Of a stretch of 55,124 nucleotides of DNA, positions 25,331 through 32,831 are shown piece after piece. Position numbers and translations under genes: made by a program. The DNA is from Bacteroidales bacterium (GTDB taxonomy: Bacteria > Bacteroidota > Bacteroidia > Bacteroidales > UBA932): NCBI GenBank assembly GCA_024398105.1, contig JAKSJP010000016.1, positions 1 through 55,124 of the forward strand. Direction: 5' to 3'. Under the pieces are notes generated by a model. The model did no database searches. It had not been told where the DNA came from and saw only the letters and a list, made by a program, of their open reading frames with translations. Each line of letters opens with the position of its first letter. Position 1 is the stretch's first letter.

Positions 25331-26593
25331 CTATCTTTCGATGGTAGCCTCGCGGTCTGGTCCTACAGAGATGATCTTGATAGGAACTCCGACGTGCTGC
25401 TCCATGAAATCGATGTACTCCTTGAACTCCTTAGGGAATTCAGCCTCGCTGCGGATGCCGCTGAGGGCTGTGTTCCATCCCTTGAACTCCTTGTAGACAG
25501 GCTCGATCTCAGCCTGGGTGTCGAATGGGAAGTGGTCGGTCTCGACTCCGTTCACCTTGTAGGCTACGCAGACCTTGATGGTCTCGAATGTGTCGAGGCA
25601 GTCTGACTTCATCATGATGAGGTCGGTCACGCCGTCAACCATCACTGTGTACTTGAGGGCTACGAGGTCGAGCCAGCCGCAACGGCGTGGTCTTCCTGTC
25701 ACAGCTCCGAACTCATGTCCGATCTGGCGGATCTTCTCACCTGTCTCGTCGAAGAGCTCTGTAGGGAAAGGACCGCTGCCGACTCTGGTACAGTAGGCCT
25801 TGAAGATGCCATAGACCTTGCCTACTCGTGTAGGAGCGACACCGAGACCGGTGCAGACGCCGCCTACGCTGGTAGATGATGAGGTTACGAATGGGTATGA
25901 ACCGTAGTCGATGTCGAGGAGAGTACCCTGTGCGCCTTCAGCGAGCATAGGCTTCTCGTCGATCCACTCGTTTACATAGTACTCGCAGTCGATGAGCTCG
26001 AACTTGGTGAGCCACTGTGCTGCCTCCATCCACTCTGCCTCATGCTCCTCAGGGTTGCATTCGAAGTTGAGGTTCTTGATTTCCTGGATATGCCTTGCCT
26101 TTGCCTTCGCGAATCTCTCGGCGAAGTCCGGGGTGAGGATGTCACCTACGCGGAGGCCATGACGGCTGATCTTGTCGGTGTAGGTAGGTCCGATTCCCTT
26201 GAGTGTCGATCCGATCTTACCCTTGCCTGCCGCTGCCTCCTGGGCTGCGTCGAGAAGCTTGTGGGTAGGGAGGATGAGGTGAGCCTTCTTTGAGATGCGG
26301 ATCTTCTCGTAAGGATTGATTCCGAGCTTCTCCACACCGGCACACTCCTCGCGGAATGTCACAGGGTCGAGGACGACGCCACTGCCGATGATGTTGGTCG
26401 ATCCCTCTCTGAAGATACCTGAAGGGATGCTTCTTGCAACGAAGTGCTGTCCTTCGAAGTAGAGTGAGTGTCCTGCGTTAGGACCACCCTGGAATCTTGC
26501 TACTGCAGGATATCTTCCTGCAAGCACGTCTACCATTTTGCCCTTGCCTTCGTCTCCCCACTGGAGACCAAGTACGACATCAATTTTTGCCAT
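25331..26593 (-). CDS. purA: Adenylosuccinate synthetase
   Basis: Joins IMP and aspartate using GTP to make adenylosuccinate, the committed step to AMP. The 420-residue protein has the N-terminal P-loop-like LQWGDEGKGK, GGPNAGHS for IMP binding, the STLKGIGPTYTDK segment, and the GRPRRCGWLDLVAL block. Length is normal for the family. First gene of a purA, uvrA-like, DMT exporter run, 10 bases before the next start. Start at 26593 is supported by the family N-terminus MAKIDVVLGLQWGDEG. Confidence 0.97.
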   Translation of the reverse strand: MAKIDVVLGLQWGDEGKGKMVDVLAGRYPAVARFQGGPNAGHSLYFEGQHFVARSIPSGIFREGSTNIIGSGVVLDPVTFREECAGVEKLGINPYEKIRISKKAHLILPTHKLLDAAQEAAAGKGKIGSTLKGIGPTYTDKISRHGLRVGDILTPDFAERFAKAKARHIQEIKNLNFECNPEEHEAEWMEAAQWLTKFELIDCEYYVNEWIDEKPMLAEGAQGTLLDIDYGSYPFVTSSSTSVGGVCTGLGVAPTRVGKVYGIFKAYCTRVGSGPFPTELFDETGEKIRQIGHEFGAVTGRPRRCGWLDLVALKYTVMVDGVTDLIMMKSDCLDTFETIKVCVAYKVNGVETDHFPFDTQAEIEPVYKEFKGWNTALSGIRSEAEFPKEFKEYIDFMEQHVGVPIKIISVGPDREATIER

Positions 26594-26616
26594 GTGTTAT
26601 TGTGTTTTTTTAGTTT

Positions 26617-27114
26617 CTAGAATGGGAGGTCATCGCCTTCAGGCATGTCGCCTGGGATTGCTGCGGGAGCCTGAGGTGCTGCCTGGACCGGACGGGCTGT
26701 GCTCTGTGCTGCCGGAGCCTGTGCAGGTCTTGCCGCAGGAGCAGCGGCTTCTGCTGAATCTCCTCCTTCTCTTCTTCCGAGAAGCTGGAGCGACGATGCT
26801 ACGATCTCTGTGGTGAATCTCTTGGCACCTGTCTGGTCAGTCCACTGTCTTGTCCTGATGCTGCCTTCGATGTAGAGCTGGGTGCCTTTCTTCACGAAGC
26901 GCTCCACGACGTCGGCGTTGCCTCTCCAGACGACGATGTTGTGCCATTCGGTGTTCTCGTGCTGCTCACCGTTGCGGTCCTTGTACCTCTCTGATGTGGC
27001 GAGAGGGAAAGTTGCCACCTTTGCGTTTGTACCATTTGCTGAATTTCCTTCAAGGTAACGTACTTCAGGGTCTTTACCAACGTTACCGATTAACATTACT
27101 TTGTTGAGTGACAT
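26617..27114 (-). CDS. ssb: Single-stranded DNA-binding protein
   Basis: Coats single-stranded DNA during replication and repair. The 165-residue protein begins MSLNKVMLIGNVGKDPEVRY, the typical OB-fold start, includes the WHNIVVWRGNADVVERFVKKGTQ... region, then an alanine/proline/glutamine-rich linker (about 115-150), and ends in the acidic tip GDDLPF that binds partner proteins. It lies 23 bases upstream of purA on the same strand. Confidence 0.96.
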   Translation of the reverse strand: MSLNKVMLIGNVGKDPEVRYLEGNSANGTNAKVATFPLATSERYKDRNGEQHENTEWHNIVVWRGNADVVERFVKKGTQLYIEGSIRTRQWTDQTGAKRFTTEIVASSLQLLGRREGGDSAEAAAPAARPAQAPAAQSTARPVQAAPQAPAAIPGDMPEGDDLPF

Positions 27115-27187
27115 ATTGTTTTTGTATTAGGATTGCAATTTAAGCAATTTCCGTGAGATTTCCTCGCACTATCTTCCGCCTCGGGAA

Positions 27188-28078
27188 TTATTTTATGGCC
27201 TCCGCCATCGCTGCCGCATCCGGCACTTCTCCTCCTGTCATCAGACTGTATCCTGTGACTGCCTGGTTCAGCACCCAGCTTCGTCCTGATACATAGCAGT
27301 AGTCAGGCCTTGGGGAGAAGGCAGGAGTCTTGTAGTTGGCCTCGAGCAGGATCTTGCTTAGGCTGCCGCTGCCTCTGTAGTCTTCGTCCTCAAGTTCCTT
27401 GATGGCGTCGATCTCCATCGGAAGGGTATAGATGACCAGGTCGCACTCCTTGAACGCGCCCTTGAAGTCCGAGATAGGGTCCACGATGAATCCGTATTCA
27501 GGAAGCGAGAGCGCGAACTGCTGAGCCTTGCCTTCGGTACGGTTCATCAGGATCGTGCTGAATCCCATTTCCGCCGCTGCGACAGCCGCTGCCTTTCCTG
27601 CACCGCCTGTGCCTACGACGAGGGCCTGGGGCTTCTGCCCGTAATGCTCCTCTATGTTCTGGCGGACGTACTGGTGTACCTTGATGTAGGCCTTGTCTCC
27701 GAACATCTGGTAGCACTGGTCTACGAGTCCCGGGAACATGGCATCTGCCACGCTGAGTATGATTCCCGTGAAGTCAGAGTTGTAGGCGTGGATGCCGTTG
27801 TCCTTCACTACGAGGTTGGTCGCACCGATCTTGAGGGCCGGTCCTGAGACTGTGCCGTAGCCGTTCTTGGCGAGTGTGACGGCCTGTGCGAATGCGAACT
27901 CCTTGAACGGGGCGGTTACGTTGATGGCCTTGTACTGGTCAAGGAAACGCTTCCAGGAAGCCTCGAAATCGCTTCCTTCGATGAGGTCATAGATGTACTT
28001 TCCCTGATATCCGGCCGTGAACAGACGGGGACTGAGGGAAGTGGCGATCGGATCGCCTATCAAACCGAATTTGTCCAT
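27188..28078 (-). CDS. aroE: Shikimate dehydrogenase family protein
   Basis: Reduces 3-dehydroshikimate to shikimate with NADPH for aromatic amino-acid synthesis. The 296-residue protein has the family N-terminus (FGLIGDPIATSLSP), catalytic Lys in NVTAPFKEFAF, Asp in NSDFTG (normally NTDxxG), and a dinucleotide motif GTGGAGKAAAVAAAE. Between substrate and nucleotide domains there is an insertion of about 35 residues (MFPGLVDQCYQMFGDKAYIK region), making it longer than typical AroE. It is one base from the RNA methyltransferase stop and in the same direction as lysS. aroK lies elsewhere in the window. Confidence 0.9.
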   Translation of the reverse strand: MDKFGLIGDPIATSLSPRLFTAGYQGKYIYDLIEGSDFEASWKRFLDQYKAINVTAPFKEFAFAQAVTLAKNGYGTVSGPALKIGATNLVVKDNGIHAYNSDFTGIILSVADAMFPGLVDQCYQMFGDKAYIKVHQYVRQNIEEHYGQKPQALVVGTGGAGKAAAVAAAEMGFSTILMNRTEGKAQQFALSLPEYGFIVDPISDFKGAFKECDLVIYTLPMEIDAIKELEDEDYRGSGSLSKILLEANYKTPAFSPRPDYCYVSGRSWVLNQAVTGYSLMTGGEVPDAAAMAEAIK

Positions 28079-28079
28079 G

Positions 28080-28883
28080 CTAGATGTTTCTTTGTCTGAC
28101 TGCTTCGAACAGGAGGATAGCCGCTGATACCGATACGTTGAGCGAGTCGAGCTTGCCGAGCATCGGGATGCGTATGTGCTTGTCTGCCGCCAGCCTCCAC
28201 TGATAGGTCAGGCCGGTGGCTTCGGTACCAAGTATGATCGCGGTACCATGGACCATGTCTACATCGTAGTACCACTCCGAGTCCTGGAGCTGGGCGGTGT
28301 AGATGGTGATGCCGTTCTCCCTGAGCCAGTCGATCGCCTGCTCTGAGGTCGTCGCTACCACCGGAACCGTGAAGACGGCACCGATGCTGGCCCTGATGAG
28401 ATTGGGATTGTATATGTCTGTAAGTGGGTCGCAGATGATGACGGCGTCGGCACCTGCCGCGTCGGCGCTTCTGAGGACGGCTCCGAGGTTGCCCGGCTTC
28501 TCGACGGATTCCATGACCACGACGAGCGGATGCTCGCCCTTGAAGCGGATGTCGCCCAGGTCCATGGTACGTGTCTCGAGCTCTGCTATCACGCCTTCAG
28601 TGCCTTCCCTGTAGGCGACTTTGCTGTAGATCTGGGACGGGATGCTGAATGCCCCGCAGCCAGGTCCGGCAGCCGAGAGAACCTCCTTGAGGTCCTTCTG
28701 GCTGATGATGTCTTCGCACACGAAGAGAGTCTTCGCCTTGTAGCCGCACTCGAGGCAATGGAGAAGCTCGCGGCGGCCTTCTACAACAAAAAGACCCTTC
28801 TCGCGACGCAGTCTTGATTTTTCCTGCAGTGCGAGAAGGTCCTTGATCTTCGGATTCTGAGCCGATGTTATCTGCTGGAGCAT
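28080..28883 (-). CDS. SpoU/TrmH-family RNA 2'-O-methyltransferase
   Basis: Methylates a ribose 2'-OH in rRNA or tRNA from S-adenosylmethionine. The 267-residue protein has a small N-terminal substrate-binding domain (about 1-110) and a SPOUT knot domain with VMESVEKPGNLGAVLRSADA, ILGTEATGLT and the C-terminal LNVSVSAAILLFEAVRQ. It resembles RlmB/TsnR-type enzymes; exact target unknown. Its ATG overlaps the lysS stop by one base (TAATG) and it abuts aroE, indicating one transcript with translational coupling. Confidence 0.93.
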   Translation of the reverse strand: MLQQITSAQNPKIKDLLALQEKSRLRREKGLFVVEGRRELLHCLECGYKAKTLFVCEDIISQKDLKEVLSAAGPGCGAFSIPSQIYSKVAYREGTEGVIAELETRTMDLGDIRFKGEHPLVVVMESVEKPGNLGAVLRSADAAGADAVIICDPLTDIYNPNLIRASIGAVFTVPVVATTSEQAIDWLRENGITIYTAQLQDSEWYYDVDMVHGTAIILGTEATGLTYQWRLAADKHIRIPMLGKLDSLNVSVSAAILLFEAVRQRNI

Positions 28884-30424
28884 TACTCCTTGTCCTTGTT
28901 TTCCTTGCTGCCGAATATCTCCGGTCTCATCTGTGGGAAGAACAGGACGTCCTGGATGGTGGTCTGTCCTGTCATGAACATGGTGAGACGGTCGATACCC
29001 ATTCCGAGACCTGAGGTAGGTGGCATACCATACTCGAGGGCACGTACGAAGTCGTAGTCGATGAACATGGCCTCGTCGTCTCCCTTGCTCTTGAGGCGTG
29101 CCTGCTCCTCGAATCTCTCGAGCTGGTCGACTGGGTCGTTGAGCTCAGAGTAGGCGTTCGCAAGCTCCTTTCCGCATACGAAGAGCTCGAAGCGCTCGGT
29201 GAGGGTAGGGTCTGTGCGGTGACGCTTTGTAAGAGGGGACATCTCGACAGGGTAGTCGGTGATGAATGTAGGCTGGATGAGGTTGTGCTCGCAGTACTCG
29301 CCGAAGATGGCGTCGATGAGCTTGCCCTTGCCCATGCTAGGCTCGATCTCGACATTGAGCTTCTTGCAGGTCTCGCGGAGCTCGTCCTCTGACATGCCCT
29401 TCACGTCGACGCCTGCATATTCCTTGATTGCCTCGAGGATAGGAAGCCTGCGGAATGTGCCGCCGAAGTCTACCTCGTGCTCGCCGATCTTCACCTTGGT
29501 CGTGCCGTTCACGTTCATGGCGATCTTGTTGAGCATCTTCTCCACGAACTCCATCATCCAGATGTAGTCCTTGTATGCCACGTAGATCTCCATGCAGGTG
29601 AACTCAGGGTTGTGGGTCTTGTCCATACCCTCGTTCCTGAAGTCCTTCGCGAACTCGTATACACCGCTGAAGCCGCCTACGATGAGTCTCTTGAGGTAAA
29701 GCTCGTTGGCGATACGCATGTAGAGGTCGATGTCGAGCGCGTTATGGTGTGTGATGAAAGGACGTGCTGTAGCGCCGCCTGGGATTGCCTGGAGAATAGG
29801 TGTCTCGACCTCGAGGCAGCCGGCTGCGTTGAAGTACTCGCGCATCGTAGCGATGATCTTCGCTCTCTTCACGAATGTCTCCTTCACCTGCGGGTTCACG
29901 ATGAGGTCCACGTATCTCTGTCTGTAGCGGAGCTCAGGGTCAGAGAATGCGTCGAATACCTTTCCGTCCATCTCCTTCACGATAGGGAGTACCCTGAGTG
30001 ACTTGCTGAGGACGGTAAGCTCCTTCGCATGGACTGAGAGCTGGCCTGTCTGGGTGATGAATGCGAAACCCTTGATGCCGATGACGTCACCGATGTCGAG
30101 GAGTTTCTTGAAGACTGTATTGTACATGGTCTTGTCCTCGCCAGGGCAGATTTCGTCCCTCTTGACATAGACCTGGATCCTTCCTGTCTCATCCTGGAGC
30201 TCCATGAAAGAAGCTGCGCCCATGATGCGGCGTGACATGATGCGGCCTGCGATGCATACGTCCTGGAGATTGCCCTTCTCAGGGTCATATTCTGCCTCGA
30301 TTCCCTTTGCTGTCGCATTGACCGGATAGAGCGGTGCCGGATATGGTTCGATACCAAGCTCCCTGAGCTTGTTCATTGATTCTCTTCTGAGAATTTCCTG
30401 CTCGCTGAGTTGTGTTATTGCCAT
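28883..30424 (-). CDS. lysS: Lysyl-tRNA synthetase, class II
   Basis: Charges tRNA-Lys. The 513-residue protein has an N-terminal OB-fold anticodon-binding domain ([20 protein letters not shown]...) and a class II catalytic core with motif 1 around [15 protein letters not shown], motif 2 [20 protein letters not shown] and motif 3 [12 protein letters not shown]. It begins the lysS, RNA methyltransferase, aroE run and has its own promoter in the lysS-recJ divergent gap. Confidence 0.97.
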   Translation of the reverse strand: MAITQLSEQEILRRESMNKLRELGIEPYPAPLYPVNATAKGIEAEYDPEKGNLQDVCIAGRIMSRRIMGAASFMELQDETGRIQVYVKRDEICPGEDKTMYNTVFKKLLDIGDVIGIKGFAFITQTGQLSVHAKELTVLSKSLRVLPIVKEMDGKVFDAFSDPELRYRQRYVDLIVNPQVKETFVKRAKIIATMREYFNAAGCLEVETPILQAIPGGATARPFITHHNALDIDLYMRIANELYLKRLIVGGFSGVYEFAKDFRNEGMDKTHNPEFTCMEIYVAYKDYIWMMEFVEKMLNKIAMNVNGTTKVKIGEHEVDFGGTFRRLPILEAIKEYAGVDVKGMSEDELRETCKKLNVEIEPSMGKGKLIDAIFGEYCEHNLIQPTFITDYPVEMSPLTKRHRTDPTLTERFELFVCGKELANAYSELNDPVDQLERFEEQARLKSKGDDEAMFIDYDFVRALEYGMPPTSGLGMGIDRLTMFMTGQTTIQDVLFFPQMRPEIFGSKENKDKE

Positions 30425-30448
30425 TTTTAAGTCTATTATTCTACTTTA

Positions 30449-30480
30449 CAAAAATAGCACATTTAATCTTCATTTTGAAA
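30449..30480 (-). promoter_or_regulatory. Promoter of lysS
   Basis: On the minus strand TTTC (30477-30480), 20 bases, then TATTTTTG (30449-30456), an exact -7 match. Transcription would begin near 30442, giving a leader of about 18 bases. It is back-to-back with the recJ promoter element. Confidence 0.6.
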
Positions 30481-30491
30481 TATAAATTCGG

Positions 30492-30499
30492 TATCTTTG
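30492..30499 (+). promoter_or_regulatory. -7 element of recJ
   Basis: TATCTTTG matches TAnnTTTG exactly. The predicted start near 30506 falls after the GTG at 30501 and before ATG 30525, which argues for ATG 30525 as the recJ start. The nearest TTTG (30474-30477) is only 14 bases upstream, so the -33 element is poor. Confidence 0.5.
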
Positions 30500-30524
30500 T
30501 GTGAATGTGTCAAGATTTAAGACG

Positions 30525-32261
30525 ATGAATCAGGATAGGAAATGGATTTTGAAGGAAGCTGCCGACCCCGAGGTTGTCTCGAGGCTGACGGCGGAGCTCG
30601 GCATTGACCCTGTCCTTTCGGAACTGCTCGTCCAGAGGGGCGTGACGACCTTCGAGCAGGCGAGGGAGTTCTTCCGTCCTAGCCTTGACTCACTCCATGA
30701 TCCTTTCCTGATGAAAGACATGGACAAGGCCGTCGAAAGAATCGAGACGGCGCTTGCGAAAAGGCAGAAGATTCTGGTCTATGGCGACTATGACGTGGAC
30801 GGCACGACGGCGGTGGCGCTTGTCTATTCGTTCCTTCTCCGCCTGACCGGAAACGTGGATTTCTACATCCCGGACCGTTACGATGAGGGCTACGGCGTCT
30901 CGATCAAGGGTATCGACTGGGCTGCTGAGAACGGCTTCGACCTGATCATCACCCTCGACTGCGGCATCAAGGCCATCGAGAAGGTGGCATATGCGTCGTC
31001 GAAGGGTATTGACGTGATTATCTGTGACCACCATCTTCCGGAAGACACACTGCCTGCGGCCGTGGCCGTCCTCAACCCGAAGAGACTGGACTGCAGCTAT
31101 CCGTTCGACGACCTCTCAGGCTGTGGAGTGGGCTTCAAGCTCGTCCAGGCCTATTCCCAGAAGAACGGCATCCCGTTCGATGAGCTCAAGCCTCTGCTTG
31201 ACCTTCTGGTAGTCAGCATCGCTTCCGACCTCGTGTCAGTGACAGGGGAGAACAGGATCCTGTCCCACTATGGCCTGAAGCAGCTCAATGAACATCCGCG
31301 CAAGGGTCTCCAGGCAATCATCAATCTATCGAACCTCGAGCCTGCCCATGTCACCATCGACGACATCGTCTTCAAGATCGGCCCTCGTATCAACGCGGCC
31401 GGCCGTATGGAGTCGGGCCGTCTCGCAGTGGAGCTTCTTACCTCTACCGACGACAGGGCTGCGGCAAGGATAGGCTCGCAGATCAACGACAACAACAATG
31501 AACGCAAGAGCATCGACCGTGAGATCACCAAGGATGCTCTCGAGATGGTCGCTCAGGGCAGGTGCCTTGCCAGCGAACATGCTACCATAGTCTATAATCC
31601 TGAATGGAACAAGGGCGTCGTGGGCATCGTCGCCTCAAGGCTCGTCGAGGCTTTCTACAAGCCTACCTTCGTGCTTACCAAGTCCAACGGCTTCGTGACC
31701 GGCTCGGCAAGAAGCATACGCGGCTTCGATCTCTATGACTCGATCGAGAGCTGTGCCGACCTCCTTGAGAACTTCGGAGGACATATCTATGCGGCCGGAC
31801 TTACCCTCAAGGAAGAGAATCTCCCGGAGTTTACCAAAAGGATAGAGGAATATGTGAAGACACATCTCAACCCTGAGATGTCAGTCCCTGTGGTGGATGT
31901 CGACGCAAAGCTGCGTTTCGCCCAGATCACACCGAAGTTCTTCCGTATCCTCAAGCAGTTCCAACCGTTCGGACCTGGCAACAACTCTCCTGTGTTCCAG
32001 ACTGACAATGTCTATGACGACGGCTCAGGAAGAAAGGTAGGCCCTGCAGGACAGCACCTCAAGCTGGAACTCATCCAGGAGTCACAGCCATACCAGAGAG
32101 TGTCCGCCATCGGTTTCAACATGGCTGACAACTTCGAGCACATCCGTGGCGGAAACCCTATAGATGTGTGCTACTATCTTGTAGAGAACTATTACCGCGG
32201 ATCTTCAACCCTCCAGCTTCGCCTGAGGGATGTAAGAAAACGTGAAGACGGGGTTATCTGA
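30525..32261 (+). CDS. recJ: Single-stranded-DNA-specific 5'-3' exonuclease RecJ
   Basis: Degrades single-stranded DNA 5' to 3' in recombination and mismatch repair. The 578-residue protein has the DHH phosphoesterase core with YGDYDVDGTTAVAL (motif I), LDCGIKA, ICDHHLP (the DHH) and GCGVGFKL, then DHHA1 with GSARSIRGFDL ... GGHIYAAGLTL and a C-terminal OB-fold. ATG 30525 is chosen over GTG 30501 because the promoter element places the transcript start between them. It converges on aroK with 12 bases between stops. Confidence 0.95.
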   Translation: MNQDRKWILKEAADPEVVSRLTAELGIDPVLSELLVQRGVTTFEQAREFFRPSLDSLHDPFLMKDMDKAVERIETALAKRQKILVYGDYDVDGTTAVALVYSFLLRLTGNVDFYIPDRYDEGYGVSIKGIDWAAENGFDLIITLDCGIKAIEKVAYASSKGIDVIICDHHLPEDTLPAAVAVLNPKRLDCSYPFDDLSGCGVGFKLVQAYSQKNGIPFDELKPLLDLLVVSIASDLVSVTGENRILSHYGLKQLNEHPRKGLQAIINLSNLEPAHVTIDDIVFKIGPRINAAGRMESGRLAVELLTSTDDRAAARIGSQINDNNNERKSIDREITKDALEMVAQGRCLASEHATIVYNPEWNKGVVGIVASRLVEAFYKPTFVLTKSNGFVTGSARSIRGFDLYDSIESCADLLENFGGHIYAAGLTLKEENLPEFTKRIEEYVKTHLNPEMSVPVVDVDAKLRFAQITPKFFRILKQFQPFGPGNNSPVFQTDNVYDDGSGRKVGPAGQHLKLELIQESQPYQRVSAIGFNMADNFEHIRGGNPIDVCYYLVENYYRGSSTLQLRLRDVRKREDGVI

Positions 32262-32273
32262 TTCCGGAAAGTG

Positions 32274-32798
32274 CTATCTGACGCTGTCTGCAATCTCCTG
32301 GGCAACGTCACCGCAATCCCTTCCATCTGTGTCGATGATATGGTGAGCGACCTTCTCGTAGGTTGCCGCTCTCTTGCGCATCAGCCCCTCGATCTTGGTC
32401 CTGAGATCCTCGCCTCCGCTGAGCATAGGCCTGCTGTCCTCGGCACCCTGAAGGTTCTCTACGAGGGTGTCGATAGTCGCCCTGAGATAGAAAATCTCTG
32501 TATTTGCCATGAGAGTCTTGGCGTTCTCGGCATTCATCAGCGTGCCGCCGCCGAGGGACAGGATGATGTCCCTTCCCGTGGCACCATAGACCATCATCAT
32601 ACACTCGACAGCGTCTGCCTCCATCTCCCTGAAGGCCTTCTCTCCGTCCTCGGCGAAGATCTCGGCGATGGTCCTGCCGTCGCCTTCCTCGATGAATTCG
32701 TCGAGGTCGACAAGTTCGAACTCAGGAAGCCTTTCCTGAAGGAGACGGCCGACGGTGCTCTTGCCGCAGCCCATGAAGCCTGAAAGTGTTATGATCAT
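32274..32798 (-). CDS. aroK: Shikimate kinase
   Basis: Phosphorylates shikimate at O3 in aromatic amino-acid synthesis. The 174-residue P-loop kinase begins MIITLSGFMGCGKSTVGRLL (Walker A), has DLDEFIEEGDGRTIAEIF for shikimate/Mg binding, and LSLGGGTLMN, the family's GGG motif. It follows parC by 33 bases on the same strand, probably at the end of the parC transcript. Confidence 0.95.
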   Translation of the reverse strand: MIITLSGFMGCGKSTVGRLLQERLPEFELVDLDEFIEEGDGRTIAEIFAEDGEKAFREMEADAVECMMMVYGATGRDIILSLGGGTLMNAENAKTLMANTEIFYLRATIDTLVENLQGAEDSRPMLSGGEDLRTKIEGLMRKRAATYEKVAHHIIDTDGRDCGDVAQEIADSVR

Positions 32799-32831
32799 GG
32801 TACCTTGTTCCGGTTTTGTACTGTTTTCTGA

